A stretch of DNA of 64,000 nt. It comes from Novosphingobium rosa NBRC 15208. GTDB taxonomy: Bacteria; Pseudomonadota; Alphaproteobacteria; Sphingomonadales; Sphingomonadaceae. The translations under genes were made by a program, and so were the position numbers. The notes under the pieces were generated by a model. It was not told the origin of the DNA, did no database searches, and saw nothing but the letters and a program-made list of their open reading frames with translations. Within the stretch, counting starts at the first letter, position 1. Every line of letters begins with the position of its first letter. The stretch spans positions 62,001 to 126,000 of the forward strand of contig NZ_BCZE01000003.1 in the NCBI RefSeq assembly GCF_001598555.1, given 5' to 3'. Shown in pieces: positions 49,491 to 58,893 of this stretch.

Positions 49491-50651
49491 TCAAGCCTTG
49501 TAAGTCTTCTCCACGGCGGCGCGGAAGTTGGCCATATCCTGGGCCGAACCCACGGTGATGCGCGAGGTGGTCGGCCAGATCGGCCAATTGCGACCGATCT
49601 GCACCTTTTCGGTCAACAGCGCGGTCTGCATTTCCTTGGCGGGCTTCTTCCAGTTCACCATGAACATGTTGGCCTCGGCGCCCGGGTGATATTCGATGCC
49701 CTTCTTGCCGAGCCAGGCGAGGGTTTCCTCGCGGTTGGCGATCATCTCGTTGCGGCGGGCCTTGATGAGGCCGGCTTCGGTGTAGACCGCCGCGCCGCAG
49801 GCCATGGCGGTGATCGAGATGCCACCCGAAACGGCGTTGTAGAGGGCGATCTTCTGCTGCACTTCCGGCGCCGCGAAGGTCAGGCCCAGGCGGATACCCG
49901 CCATGCCGAACAGCTTCGAGAAGGTGCGCATCACGATGAGGTCCTTGCGGTTGCCAAGGAGCTTCAGAGCGGAAGGCGCTTCCGAGAAGTGGATATAGGC
50001 TTCGTCAACCAGCACCATCGAACCGGCGGGCTTGTTGTCGAGCAGCCACTGGATGTCGGCCAGCGAGGTGACCGTGCCGGTGGGGTTGTTGGGGGTGCAG
50101 ATGTAGTAGAGGCCGGCGTTGGGGTTGGAGGCCAGCATGGCCTTGACGTCAGCACCCTTGCCGATGGTCTGCGGCGCCTTGGCGAGCGGCGCGCCCAGAT
50201 AGGCAGCGGTGCGCCAGGCCGACTCGAAGGTGGGATCGACGGTGACCAGACCCTTGGTGGGCGAGCAGAAGGCCGCCACGATGCTGACCAGCGGACCGCC
50301 CGAACCCGGCCAGATGCGGACCACCGACTGGTCCACGCCCTCGGTGGCGGCGACGGTCGAGATCAGCTTGTCCTTCAGATCGTCGGGATCGTAGCGGTTG
50401 CCGGCGGCGGCATACTTGGCGATGGCCTGCACGCCCGAAGCGAAGGGGCCGGTCCAGCATTCGTTGGCACCGATGATCGTGCCGCCCTTGAGCGAGCGGG
50501 CGGCCTGCTGCTGGGCCGAGGCGGTGCCGATGAAAGCGGTGGGCGAAGCGGCGGCGGCGCCGAGAAGAGCGGCGATCTTGCCGAAGTTGCGGCGCGAGAA
50601 GCCGCGCTCGATCAGATCTTCCTGAGCGTTTTCCTGGAGTGACACGACCAT
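49491..50651 (-). CDS. Class I/II aminotransferase (HisC-like) with Tat signal peptide
   Basis: 386 residues. The first 46 form a twin-arginine signal: n-region, SRRNFGK (19-25), hydrophobic IAALLGAAAASPTAFIG and an ASA-Q cleavage site. The rest is a PLP-dependent fold-type I aminotransferase close to histidinol-phosphate aminotransferase: IIGANECWTGP at the mature start, CTPNNPTGT (about 184), DEAYIHF (about 212), PLP-binding Lys in FSKLFGMAGIRLG (about 245) and C-terminal SRITVGSAQDM with the carboxylate-binding Arg. Tat export implies folding with cofactor in the cytoplasm and action in the periplasm, which is unusual for a HisC relative. The substrate is unknown; no histidine genes are adjacent. 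Monocistronic with its own terminator. Confidence 0.9.
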   Translation of the reverse strand: MVVSLQENAQEDLIERGFSRRNFGKIAALLGAAAASPTAFIGTASAQQQAARSLKGGTIIGANECWTGPFASGVQAIAKYAAAGNRYDPDDLKDKLISTVAATEGVDQSVVRIWPGSGGPLVSIVAAFCSPTKGLVTVDPTFESAWRTAAYLGAPLAKAPQTIGKGADVKAMLASNPNAGLYYICTPNNPTGTVTSLADIQWLLDNKPAGSMVLVDEAYIHFSEAPSALKLLGNRKDLIVMRTFSKLFGMAGIRLGLTFAAPEVQQKIALYNAVSGGISITAMACGAAVYTEAGLIKARRNEMIANREETLAWLGKKGIEYHPGAEANMFMVNWKKPAKEMQTALLTEKVQIGRNWPIWPTTSRITVGSAQDMANFRAAVEKTYKA

Positions 50652-50826
50652 AGTTGTCCCCTTCTGCCGGCCCTGTGCCAGCCTTGCTGAATATGCTGAA
50701 CGCTCCGGTCCGCCCGCATTTGGCTATCGGATGGCCGGGGTCCCCCTTCCGCAATGATGGCTACAGGCTGAACGCGCCTTTGGGCATACGTCAGATCACC
50801 CCCCTCCGGGGCGAAGTCGCCGGGTA

Positions 50827-52209
50827 TCAGGCCGCGCCGTCAGGGCCATGGATGGGAAAGCCCAGCCGGGCGACCACCCCGCCTTCGGGGCGGTTGGCCA
50901 GTTGCAGCACCGCGCCGAAACTGTTGGCCTGGGCCCGGGCGATGGTCAGGCCGATGCCGGTGCCGCCGGTGGAGCGTGAGCGGCTGGTCTCGCCGCGCAC
51001 GAAGGGCTCGAACATTTCGGCGAGGCGTTCCTCGGGGATGCCGGGGCCGGAATCGGCGACGGCGATCTCCACCAGACCTTCGCGCCTGGCGCAGGTCACG
51101 CGTGCCTCGCCGCCATATTTGATGGCGTTGCTGATGAGGTTTTCCAGACAGCGGGTCAGCGCATCGGGCTTGATCCAGGCCGAAACGCTGCACTGGCTCG
51201 AAAGCGAGACCGGCGCGCCCATCTCGATATGATCCTCGACAAGGCTGGTGACCAGCGAGTCGATGTCGACCATCGACCATTCCTCGCGGTTCTCGCTGCT
51301 GCGGGCCAGATCGAGCCCGTCGCGCACCAGCGCCTGCATGGCCGCCAGATCGCCCACCAGCCGTTCCCGCAGGGGAGCGTCCTGCACATGCTCCAGCCGC
51401 AGGCGCAGGCGGGTGATCGGCGTCTGCAGGTCATGGGCGATGGCGGCAAGGATATGGGTGCGCTCACGGAAACCGTCGCGCACGCGCTGCTGCATCAGGT
51501 TGAAGGTTTCCAGCGCGACGCGCACCTCGCCCGGGCCGGTGACGGGGATCGCCTCGGGATCGATGGAGAGCGAGAAACGCTGGGCCGCCCCGGTCAGGCG
51601 GCGCAGCGGCACGGTGGTGAGCCGCGCGGCCCAGAGCGAAACCAGCGCGCTGGCCAGCACGATCAGGAACAGATAGATCGGATCGAGCGAGCCATTATGC
51701 GGGATCTCCAGAGCGAAGAGATCGATGGTGACCAGCCGGCGCACACCTCGCGCATCGGTGAAGCCCACCTGCCAGCAGACGATATCGAGCTTGCCCTTCA
51801 CCCCCGCGATGCTGTTGCGGTTGACATAGGCGTCGCCGAAACACTTGTTGGTGATCCGCCTGACGGTGATGGCGGAACGCGGCCCCAGACTTTGCTCCAG
51901 CATATCGGCCAGCCGGGGATCGGCATCGCCCAGCACGGCATCGGGCATGGCATTGCGCACGCCGAAGAGTTCGCGCCGGTCGAGCTGGCCCTGCGTGGCC
52001 TGCGGATTGTGGACGAAACGGTCGGCGATGTCCGCCGTGCTGGCCACCACGCGTTCCAGCTGGAGATGCTGAAGCGCCAGAATGCGCAGATGATCGGCCA
52101 CCACCAGCGAGGCGATCGAGGCGATGACGATGCCCAGCATCAGCAGCAGCGCGATCCGCCCGGCCAGAGACGCGGCGAAATCGCGGACCCGCCGCGGGAA
52201 ACGCCTCAC
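50827..52209 (-). CDS. EnvZ-type sensor histidine kinase
   Basis: 460 residues: membrane helix (IALLLMLGIVIASIASLVV), periplasmic sensor region (about 40-170) with two cysteines (TNKCFGDAY and DIVCWQVGF), a second helix (PIYLFLIVLASALVSLWAA), a HAMP linker, phospho-acceptor AAIAHDLQTPITRLRL and ATPase domain (NLISNAIKYGG, DSGPGIP, GGTGIGLTIA). The two periplasmic cysteines could form a disulphide. It starts 15 bases after the stop of the regulator gene and is co-transcribed with it. Because the pair is divergent from an RND efflux operon, it probably senses envelope damage or a toxic compound (inference). Confidence 0.92.
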   Translation of the reverse strand: MRRFPRRVRDFAASLAGRIALLLMLGIVIASIASLVVADHLRILALQHLQLERVVASTADIADRFVHNPQATQGQLDRRELFGVRNAMPDAVLGDADPRLADMLEQSLGPRSAITVRRITNKCFGDAYVNRNSIAGVKGKLDIVCWQVGFTDARGVRRLVTIDLFALEIPHNGSLDPIYLFLIVLASALVSLWAARLTTVPLRRLTGAAQRFSLSIDPEAIPVTGPGEVRVALETFNLMQQRVRDGFRERTHILAAIAHDLQTPITRLRLRLEHVQDAPLRERLVGDLAAMQALVRDGLDLARSSENREEWSMVDIDSLVTSLVEDHIEMGAPVSLSSQCSVSAWIKPDALTRCLENLISNAIKYGGEARVTCARREGLVEIAVADSGPGIPEERLAEMFEPFVRGETSRSRSTGGTGIGLTIARAQANSFGAVLQLANRPEGGVVARLGFPIHGPDGAA

Positions 52210-52224
52210 CGGCCCGGCCCGCGA

Positions 52225-53004
52225 TCACTCATAGGTGACATTGGCGGCCAGCACATAGCCTTCGCTGCGCACGGTGATGATCAGATCCACCCCGCCCGGC
52301 TCGGCGGCCAGCTTCTGGCGCAGGCGGCTGATCTGCAGATCGATGGACCGGTCGAAGGCCACGGTGGCCTTGCGCTCGGGCGAGAGCGCCTCGCGGCCCA
52401 GCACCTGATTGGGCGCCTCGATCATGCGCGAGAGCAGGCGGTATTCGGCGGAGGAGAGCATCACCAGCCGCCCGTCGCCCGTCACCAGACGGCGCAGCAG
52501 CAGATCCAGCTTCCACGGGCCGATCTGGGCGAAACGGGCGTTGCGCGGGCGGGCCAGAGCCTCGGCGCTGGTCTCGCTGCCGCCGATCCGGCGCAGCAGG
52601 TTGCGCACGCGGGCCAGCAGCTCGCGCGGTTCGAAGGGTTTGGTGAGATAATCGTCGGCGCCCAGCTCCAGGCCCAGCACGCGGTCGATGGCGCTGTCAC
52701 GCGCGGTGACCATGATGATCGCATCGGCATAGCCGCGCGAACGCAGATCGCGGCACAGGTTCAGCCCGTCGCCATCGGGCAGGTTGAGATCGAGCACCAC
52801 CACATCGGCGGGCGCATCCTCCAGCGCGGCCAGCGTTTCCCCCACGCTGCCCGCGGCGCGCACGGTGAAATTCTCCCGCTCCAGCTGAGCGATGATCAGC
52901 TCGCGAATATCGGGATCGTCATCCACCACAAGCACGCTGCCGCCAGAAGAGCTACTGGAAGCAGAGCTGCCCGAAGGGCTGAAAGAAGCGGAAGGCACAG
53001 TCAT
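52225..53004 (-). CDS. OmpR-family response regulator next to the RND efflux operon
   Basis: 259 residues. An unusual Ser-rich leader (about 22 residues, including SSASSSSSGGS) precedes a standard receiver domain (VLVVDDDPDIRE; phospho-acceptor Asp in VVVLDLNLPDGDG; Lys in DDYLTKPF). The winged helix is at the C-terminus (LSSAEYRLLSRMIE, FDRSIDLQISRLRQKL, VRSEGYVLAANV). AAGG lies just ahead of the ATG. Translation could also begin closer to the receiver domain, but no good internal start is seen. It is divergent from the efflux operon with a 165-base gap that contains phased TAC boxes, so it is the likely regulator of that operon. Confidence 0.92.
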   Translation of the reverse strand: MTVPSASFSPSGSSASSSSSGGSVLVVDDDPDIRELIIAQLERENFTVRAAGSVGETLAALEDAPADVVVLDLNLPDGDGLNLCRDLRSRGYADAIIMVTARDSAIDRVLGLELGADDYLTKPFEPRELLARVRNLLRRIGGSETSAEALARPRNARFAQIGPWKLDLLLRRLVTGDGRLVMLSSAEYRLLSRMIEAPNQVLGREALSPERKATVAFDRSIDLQISRLRQKLAAEPGGVDLIITVRSEGYVLAANVTYE

Positions 53005-53059
53005 CGCCTTGCGGCCTTATCGCCTGCGCACAGCCTTGTCCAACCGGGGCAGACCTTGC

Positions 53060-53094
53060 CTACAGACTGATACAAAGCCCTACGTTCGTCTACG
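53060..53094 (+). promoter_or_regulatory. Four TAC boxes with exact 10-base spacing
   Basis: TAC occurs at 53061, 53071, 53081 and 53091, in the contexts CTACAG, ATACAA, CTACGT and CTACGC, on one helix face in the divergent region between the response regulator and the efflux operon. The arrangement suits an OmpR-type regulator binding in tandem; the site is inferred. Confidence 0.4.
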
Positions 53095-53169
53095 CAGCGA
53101 CAAGCGGGAGGACAAATTTTTACCGAAAAACTTGTGGCGTGTTGCAGCGCAAAAGAGCATTTGACCGGC

Positions 53170-54309
53170 ATGCGTCATTTTGCCCCCCGCCCCCTCGCCC
53201 TGATGCCCGCACCTCTGGCTCTTGCGGCCGCGCTGGCTGCCTGTTCCGGCCAGAAAGCGCCCCCCACGCCGCCCCCCACCGATGTCGGCACTGTCGTGCT
53301 GCAGGGCACGCAGGCCGCGCTCAGCACCGAGCTGACCGGGCGCATCACCGCCACCAACACCTCCGACGTGCGCCCGCAGGTCGATGGCATCATCCGCCAG
53401 CGCCTGTTCAAGGAAGGCAGCGACGTGAAGGCCGGTCAGGCGCTCTATCTGATCGATCCGCGCAGCTACAAGGCCTCGCGCGATCAGATCGCCGCGCAGA
53501 TCGAAAGCGCGAAGGCCACGCTGATCACCAATCAGAACAAGGTCGACCGCTACCGCAAGCTGAGCGACACGCAGGCCGTCAGCCGGCAGGACATCGACGA
53601 CGCCACCGCCGCGGCGGGCACCGCGCGCGCCAGCCTGCATCAGTATGAGGCCAATCTGCGCGCCGCCGATCTCAATCTGGAATACACCAAGGTGCTGGCG
53701 CCGATTTCGGGCCGCATCGGGCGTTCGGCCTATACGGTGGGCGCGCTGGTCTCCGCCGCGCAGACCACGGCGCTGGCCACCATCCAGCAGCTCGATCCGA
53801 TCTATGTCGACATCACCCAGTCCAGCGCCCAGCTGCTGGCGCTGCGCAAGCAGCTGGCCAATGGCAGCGTGCTGCCCGCCAGCGCCACGGTTCACCTGAA
53901 GCTGGAAGACGGCAGCGACTATCCGCAGACCGGCACCATCGAATTCAGCGAAGTAACCGTGGATGAAAACGCCGGCACGGTGGTGCTGCGCGCCCGCATC
54001 CCCAATCCGCAGCGCATCCTGCTGCCCGGCATGTTCGTGCGCATCGAAACGCCGCAGGGCGTGGTGCCCAACGCCGTGCTGGCCCCCCAGCAGGGCGTGA
54101 TGCGTGACGCCAAGGGCGATCCCTATGCGCTGGTGGTCGATGCGCAGAACAAGGTCGAGCAGCGCAAGATCAAGCCGGTCAAGGCCGTGGGCAACATGTG
54201 GGTGGTTTCCGAAGGGCTCAAGCCCGGCGACCATCTCATCGTGCAGGGCACCGACAAGGCCCTGCCCGGCGCCACGGTGAAACAGACTCTCGTGAAGATC
54301 GGGAGCTGA
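53170..54309 (+). CDS. RND efflux periplasmic adaptor subunit (AcrA/MexA-like lipoprotein)
   Basis: About 379 residues with a lipoprotein signal ending LAAC (Cys25), then a barrel-sandwich (lipoyl-like) domain around TGRITATNTSDVRPQVDGII and VLAPISGRIGRSAYTVGALV. A long alpha-helical hairpin lies between its halves. The beta-barrel segment carries GTIEFSEVTVDENAGTVVL and ARIPNPQRILLPGMFVRI. It links the inner-membrane pump at 54314 to the outer-membrane factor at 57445. The start ATG is placed where the signal peptide begins; a frame from 53134 adds 12 residues without signal character. First gene of the operon, four bases before the pump. Confidence 0.94.
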   Translation: MRHFAPRPLALMPAPLALAAALAACSGQKAPPTPPPTDVGTVVLQGTQAALSTELTGRITATNTSDVRPQVDGIIRQRLFKEGSDVKAGQALYLIDPRSYKASRDQIAAQIESAKATLITNQNKVDRYRKLSDTQAVSRQDIDDATAAAGTARASLHQYEANLRAADLNLEYTKVLAPISGRIGRSAYTVGALVSAAQTTALATIQQLDPIYVDITQSSAQLLALRKQLANGSVLPASATVHLKLEDGSDYPQTGTIEFSEVTVDENAGTVVLRARIPNPQRILLPGMFVRIETPQGVVPNAVLAPQQGVMRDAKGDPYALVVDAQNKVEQRKIKPVKAVGNMWVVSEGLKPGDHLIVQGTDKALPGATVKQTLVKIGS

Positions 54310-54313
54310 TCCC

Positions 54314-57300
54314 ATGAGTATCAGCCGTTTCTTCATCGACAGGCCGATCTTCGCCTGGGTGGTGGCGATCGCCATCATGCTGGCAGGCACCGGCGCGATC
54401 ATGTCGCTTCCCATCGAGCAATACCCTGACGTTTCCCCGCCCGAGATCGCCATCACCGCGACCTATCCGGGCGCCTCGGCCGAGACGCTGGAATCCAGCG
54501 TCACCCAGATCATCGAACAGCAGCTGACCGGCATCGACAATCTGCTGTATTTCTCCTCCACCTCCTCGGCCTCCGGCACGGCGACGATCACCGTCACCTT
54601 CGCCAAGGGCACCAACCCGGATACGGCGCAGGTGCAGGTGCAGAACAAGGTGCAGCAGGCCACATCGCGCCTGCCCACCGAGGTGCAGACGCGCGGCGTC
54701 ACCGTCACCAAGGCCGCGGCCGACTTCCTGATGGTCGTCGCGATCTATGACGAGAGCAACCGCGCCACCTCCTACGATCTCGGCGACTATATGCTCAGCC
54801 ATATCAACGACGAGATCGGCCGCGTGAACGGCGTGGGGCAGACCCAGGTCTTCGGCGCGCAATATGCCATGCGCGTCTGGCTGGACCCGACCAAGCTGGC
54901 CGCGCGCAAGCTGATGCCCTCCGACGTGACCAGCGCGATCAGCGCCCAGAACATTGAAATGTCGGCTGGCCAGCTGGGCCAGCAGCCTGCGGTCAAGGGT
55001 CAGGCGATCAACGCCGTGGTCAAGGCCAAATCGCGCCTGCAGACGCCCGAGCAGTTCCGCAACATCGTGGTCAAGACGCTGACCGACGGTTCGGTGGTGC
55101 GCCTCTCCGACGTGGCCCGCGCCGAGCTTGGGCCTGAGGATTACGGCTTCACCGCCCGCCTCAACGGCCACCCCGCCTCGGGCCTTGCCGTGCAGCTGGC
55201 CGCCGGGGCCGACGCCATCAAGACCGCCGCCGCCGTGCGCGCCAAGGTGGAGCAGCTCTCCAAGGGCATGCCGTCGGGCTATACGATCGCCTATCCGGTC
55301 GACAGCACGACCTTCGTGAAGACCTCGATTCACGAGGTGATCGATACGCTGGTCATCGCCATCCTGCTGGTGGTGGTGGTGATGTATCTCTTCCTGCAGA
55401 GCTGGCGCGCCACGCTGGTGCCCGCCATCGCGGTGCCGGTGGTGCTGCTGGGCACCTTCGGCGTGCTGGCGCTGTTCGGCTATTCGGTCAACACGCTGAC
55501 GATGTTCGGCATGGTGCTGGCCATCGGCCTGCTGGTGGACGATGCCATCGTCGTCGTCGAAAACGTCGAGCGCCTGATGACCGAAAAGGGCATGAATCCG
55601 CGCGAGGCGACCATCGAGTCGATGGACGAGATCAGTTCGGCGCTGGTCGGCATCGCGCTGGTGCTGTCCGCCGTGCTGCTGCCGATGGCCTTCTTCGGCG
55701 GCTCGACGGGCGTGATCTATCGCCAGTTCTCGGTGACCATCGTTTCGGCGATGATGCTCTCGGTTGTCGTGGCGCTGGTGCTGTCGCCCGCGCTCTGCGC
55801 CACCATGCTCAAGGCGGGCGATCACGATCCGCTGCATCGCACCGGCTTCTTCGGCAAGTTCAACCGCTGGCTGGACCGGCAGACCACCGCCTATCTGGGC
55901 AAGGTGGAGGGCGTGATCGCCCGCCGCGCCCTGCATCTGGGCGTGTTCGCCGCGATTGTGGTGGTGATGGCGCTGCTCTTCACGCGCCTGCCCACCGGCT
56001 TCCTGCCCGATGAGGATCAGGGCATGGCCATGGTCATGTTCCAGCTGCCCTCGGGCGCCACGGACGAGCGCGCGCAGAAGGTCGGCGACCAGATCCAGGC
56101 CTTCTACATGGGCGAGGAGAAGAAGAACGTCGCTCAGGCGATGGTCGTCAACGGCTTCAGCTTCAACGGCCAGGGCCAGAATGCGGGCATGGGCTTCGTC
56201 GCCCTCGCCCCCTTCGACGAGCGCACCAGCAGCAAGGACTCCGTCACCGCGATCAACAAGCGCGCGATGATGCAGTTCAGCAAGGTGCGCGACGCCATCG
56301 TCTTCCCGCTGGCGCCGCCCGCCATTCGCGGCCTTGGCCAGTCGAGCGGCTTCACCTTCCAGCTGCTCAACACCGCCAACCTCGATCGCGCCACCTTCGA
56401 GGGCCTGCGCGACAAGCTGATCGCGGAAGCCAACAAGGATCCCAAGCTGACTCAGGTGCGCGCCGCCACGCTGGCCGATGCGCCCCAGCTGCGCATCGAG
56501 ATCGACGAGGCGAAGCTGGCCGTGCTGGGCCTGACCCAGGCGGACGTCAACGATGTGCTGACCACCGCCTGGGGCAGCAGTTACGTCAATGACTTCGTGG
56601 ACCGTGGCCGTGTGAAGCGCGTCTTCGTGCAGGGCGACGCCGCCTCGCGCATGCTGCCGCAGGACATCGACCAATGGTATGTCCGCAGCAGCACCAACGG
56701 CAACATGGTGCCCTTCTCGGCCTTTGCGACCACCCATTGGGAAAATGGCCCGAACATCGTCTCGCGCTTCAACGGCCAGCAGGCCTATGAGATCGACGGC
56801 AGTGCCGGCCCTGGCGTCAGTTCGGGTGACGCCATGAAGGAAATCGTCGCGCTTCAGCAGAAGATCGCGCCGAACCTGACCTATGCCTGGGCCTCGCTGT
56901 CCTATCAGCAGAACCAGTCCTCGGGTCAGGCGCCTTACCTCTATGCGCTTTCGGTGCTGGTGGTGTTCCTGTGCCTTGCCGCGCTCTATGAAAGCTGGTC
57001 GGTGCCGCTGGCCGTGCTGATGGTGCTGCCGCTGGGGATCATCGGCGCGGTGCTGTCCGTCACGGTGCGCGGGCTTCAGAACGACATCTATTTTCAGGTC
57101 GGTCTGCTCACCACCATCGGTCTGGCGGCCAAGAACGCGATCCTGATCGTGGAGTTCGCCGAAGCGGCCCGCCGTGAAGGGCAGGACATGCTGCATGCCG
57201 TGCTGGAAGCGGCCAAGCTGCGCCTGCGCCCGATCCTGATGACCTCGATCGCCTTCATCGCGGGCGTCTTCCCGCTGGTGATCGCCAGCGGCGTGGGCGC

Positions 57301-57448
57301 CGCCAGCCGGGTCGAGATCGGCACGGCGGTGGCGGGCGGCATGCTCACCGCCACGGTGCTGGCCATCTTCTACGTCCCCCTGTTCTTCATGGTGATCGGC
57401 AAGCTGTTCCACCGCGCCGATGACGAAAATCCGAGCGAGACCGCATGA
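54314..57448 (+). CDS. RND multidrug efflux permease (AcrB/MexB-like, HAE1 family)
   Basis: 1044 residues, 12 membrane helices with two large periplasmic loops. Start SISRFFIDRPIFAWVVAI and IMSLPIEQYPDVSPP are typical. The proton-relay Asp pair is in GLLVDDAIVVVENVERLM (about residue 405), and the C-terminal helices contain GLAAKNAILIVEFAEAARREG. A proton-driven trimeric exporter of drugs, detergents or toxic metabolites. The last four bases overlap the outer-membrane-factor gene (ATGA). Closest to the AcrB/MexB branch by the overall motif set; substrates are not predictable. Confidence 0.96.
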   Translation: MSISRFFIDRPIFAWVVAIAIMLAGTGAIMSLPIEQYPDVSPPEIAITATYPGASAETLESSVTQIIEQQLTGIDNLLYFSSTSSASGTATITVTFAKGTNPDTAQVQVQNKVQQATSRLPTEVQTRGVTVTKAAADFLMVVAIYDESNRATSYDLGDYMLSHINDEIGRVNGVGQTQVFGAQYAMRVWLDPTKLAARKLMPSDVTSAISAQNIEMSAGQLGQQPAVKGQAINAVVKAKSRLQTPEQFRNIVVKTLTDGSVVRLSDVARAELGPEDYGFTARLNGHPASGLAVQLAAGADAIKTAAAVRAKVEQLSKGMPSGYTIAYPVDSTTFVKTSIHEVIDTLVIAILLVVVVMYLFLQSWRATLVPAIAVPVVLLGTFGVLALFGYSVNTLTMFGMVLAIGLLVDDAIVVVENVERLMTEKGMNPREATIESMDEISSALVGIALVLSAVLLPMAFFGGSTGVIYRQFSVTIVSAMMLSVVVALVLSPALCATMLKAGDHDPLHRTGFFGKFNRWLDRQTTAYLGKVEGVIARRALHLGVFAAIVVVMALLFTRLPTGFLPDEDQGMAMVMFQLPSGATDERAQKVGDQIQAFYMGEEKKNVAQAMVVNGFSFNGQGQNAGMGFVALAPFDERTSSKDSVTAINKRAMMQFSKVRDAIVFPLAPPAIRGLGQSSGFTFQLLNTANLDRATFEGLRDKLIAEANKDPKLTQVRAATLADAPQLRIEIDEAKLAVLGLTQADVNDVLTTAWGSSYVNDFVDRGRVKRVFVQGDAASRMLPQDIDQWYVRSSTNGNMVPFSAFATTHWENGPNIVSRFNGQQAYEIDGSAGPGVSSGDAMKEIVALQQKIAPNLTYAWASLSYQQNQSSGQAPYLYALSVLVVFLCLAALYESWSVPLAVLMVLPLGIIGAVLSVTVRGLQNDIYFQVGLLTTIGLAAKNAILIVEFAEAARREGQDMLHAVLEAAKLRLRPILMTSIAFIAGVFPLVIASGVGAASRVEIGTAVAGGMLTATVLAIFYVPLFFMVIGKLFHRADDENPSETA

Positions 57449-58875
57449 TGCGCGCTTCCCAGATGAGAGGCTCCGCCTCAACCAACATGAGAGGCCTTGG
57501 CTTCTCCCTGTCGCTGGCTGCCTTGCTGCTTTCGGGCTGCAACATGGCCCCCAAATATGTCCGCCCGACCACCCCGGTGGCCGAGCAATGGCCGACCGGC
57601 GCGGCCTATCCCGCGCCCGACCAGAGCGGGGCCAGGGCAGGCCTCACCTGGCAGCAGCTGATCGCCAATCCCAAGCTGCAGCAGGTCATCACCCAGATGC
57701 TGGCCAACAACCGCGACCTGCGCGCCGCGGTGGCCAATGTGGTGGCGGCGCGCGCCACCTACCGCGCCGACCGTGCGGGGATTTTCCCCACGATCAACGC
57801 CAATGCGGCGGGCAGCCGCACCGGCGGCAGCGGCGCGGCCAACTCCATCGGCGGCTACAATGCGGTCAATCTGGGCATCTCCTCCTTCGAGATCGACCTG
57901 TGGGGCCGGTTGCGCAATCAGGCCAGCGCCGGGTTCGAGAGCTATCTCTCCACCCAGTCGGGCATGCGCTCGACCAAGCTCAGTCTGGTGCAGGAAACGG
58001 CGCTGGCCTATGTCACGCTGGCCTCGGACGAGGATCTGCTCCAGATCGCCAAGGACACCGCCGCCAGCGCGAAGCGCAGTCTGGATCTGACACAATCGCT
58101 GCTGGACGCGGGCCTTGGCAATGCGCCGGACGTGGAAAGCGCCAAGACCGTGCTGGCCACCGCGCAATCCGATATGGCCAGCGCCACCACGCAGGTGGCG
58201 CAGGACCGCAATGCGCTCGATCTGCTGGTGGGCGCTCATATCGATGAGGCGCTGCTGCCGACATCGCTGAGCGACATTGACGGCACCATCACGCTGGTGC
58301 CCGCTGGCCTCTCCTCCACCGTTCTGCTGCAACGCCCGGACGTGGTGGAGGCCGAGCATACGCTTAAAGGTGCCAATTACAGCATCGGCGCGGCCCGCGC
58401 GGCCTTCTTCCCCACGATCAGCCTGACGGCGACGGGCGGCTTTGCCAGCACGGCTCTGTCCAACCTGTTCAACTCGGGCTCGAAGGGGTGGACCGTCTCG
58501 CCCACCGCCTCGCTGCCGTTGATCGGCGGCACGCGCTTTGCCGATCTGGACAAGGCCAAGGCCACGCGCGACGCCAATGCCGCCCAGTATGAAAAGGCCG
58601 TGCAAACCGCGTTCCGCGATGTGTCCGATGCGCTGGCCCGGCGCGGCACCATCGACGATCAGCGCGCGGCGCAAGGCCGTCTGGTCGGCGCCGCGCAAAA
58701 GAGCCTGACGCTGTCGGATGCACAATATCAGGCTGGCACCGCCGCCTATATCAATGTGCTGACCGCGCAACGCACGCTCTATTCGGCGCGCCAGACGCAG
58801 GTGGCGGCCACGCTGGCGGATCTGTCGAACCGCCTGTCGCTCTACACCGCCATCGGTGCTGACGACACGCTGTAA
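57445..58875 (+). CDS. RND efflux outer membrane factor, NodT family lipoprotein
   Basis: 476 residues: signal ending LLLSGC (Cys32, lipid attachment), a MAPKYVRPTTP mature start characteristic of the OprM/NodT group, two repeated halves of long helices with short barrel strands (WWRR-type strand replaced by TWQQLIANPKLQQVI; second half VLLQRPDVVEAEHTLKGAN), and VSDALARRGTIDDQ near the end. It forms the trimeric outer-membrane channel of the same tripartite pump. Alternative ATGs (57463, 57487) exist inside the signal n-region. Followed by a bidirectional terminator. Confidence 0.94.
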   Translation: MMRASQMRGSASTNMRGLGFSLSLAALLLSGCNMAPKYVRPTTPVAEQWPTGAAYPAPDQSGARAGLTWQQLIANPKLQQVITQMLANNRDLRAAVANVVAARATYRADRAGIFPTINANAAGSRTGGSGAANSIGGYNAVNLGISSFEIDLWGRLRNQASAGFESYLSTQSGMRSTKLSLVQETALAYVTLASDEDLLQIAKDTAASAKRSLDLTQSLLDAGLGNAPDVESAKTVLATAQSDMASATTQVAQDRNALDLLVGAHIDEALLPTSLSDIDGTITLVPAGLSSTVLLQRPDVVEAEHTLKGANYSIGAARAAFFPTISLTATGGFASTALSNLFNSGSKGWTVSPTASLPLIGGTRFADLDKAKATRDANAAQYEKAVQTAFRDVSDALARRGTIDDQRAAQGRLVGAAQKSLTLSDAQYQAGTAAYINVLTAQRTLYSARQTQVAATLADLSNRLSLYTAIGADDTL

Positions 58876-58893
58876 ACGGGCGGCAACAGCGCA

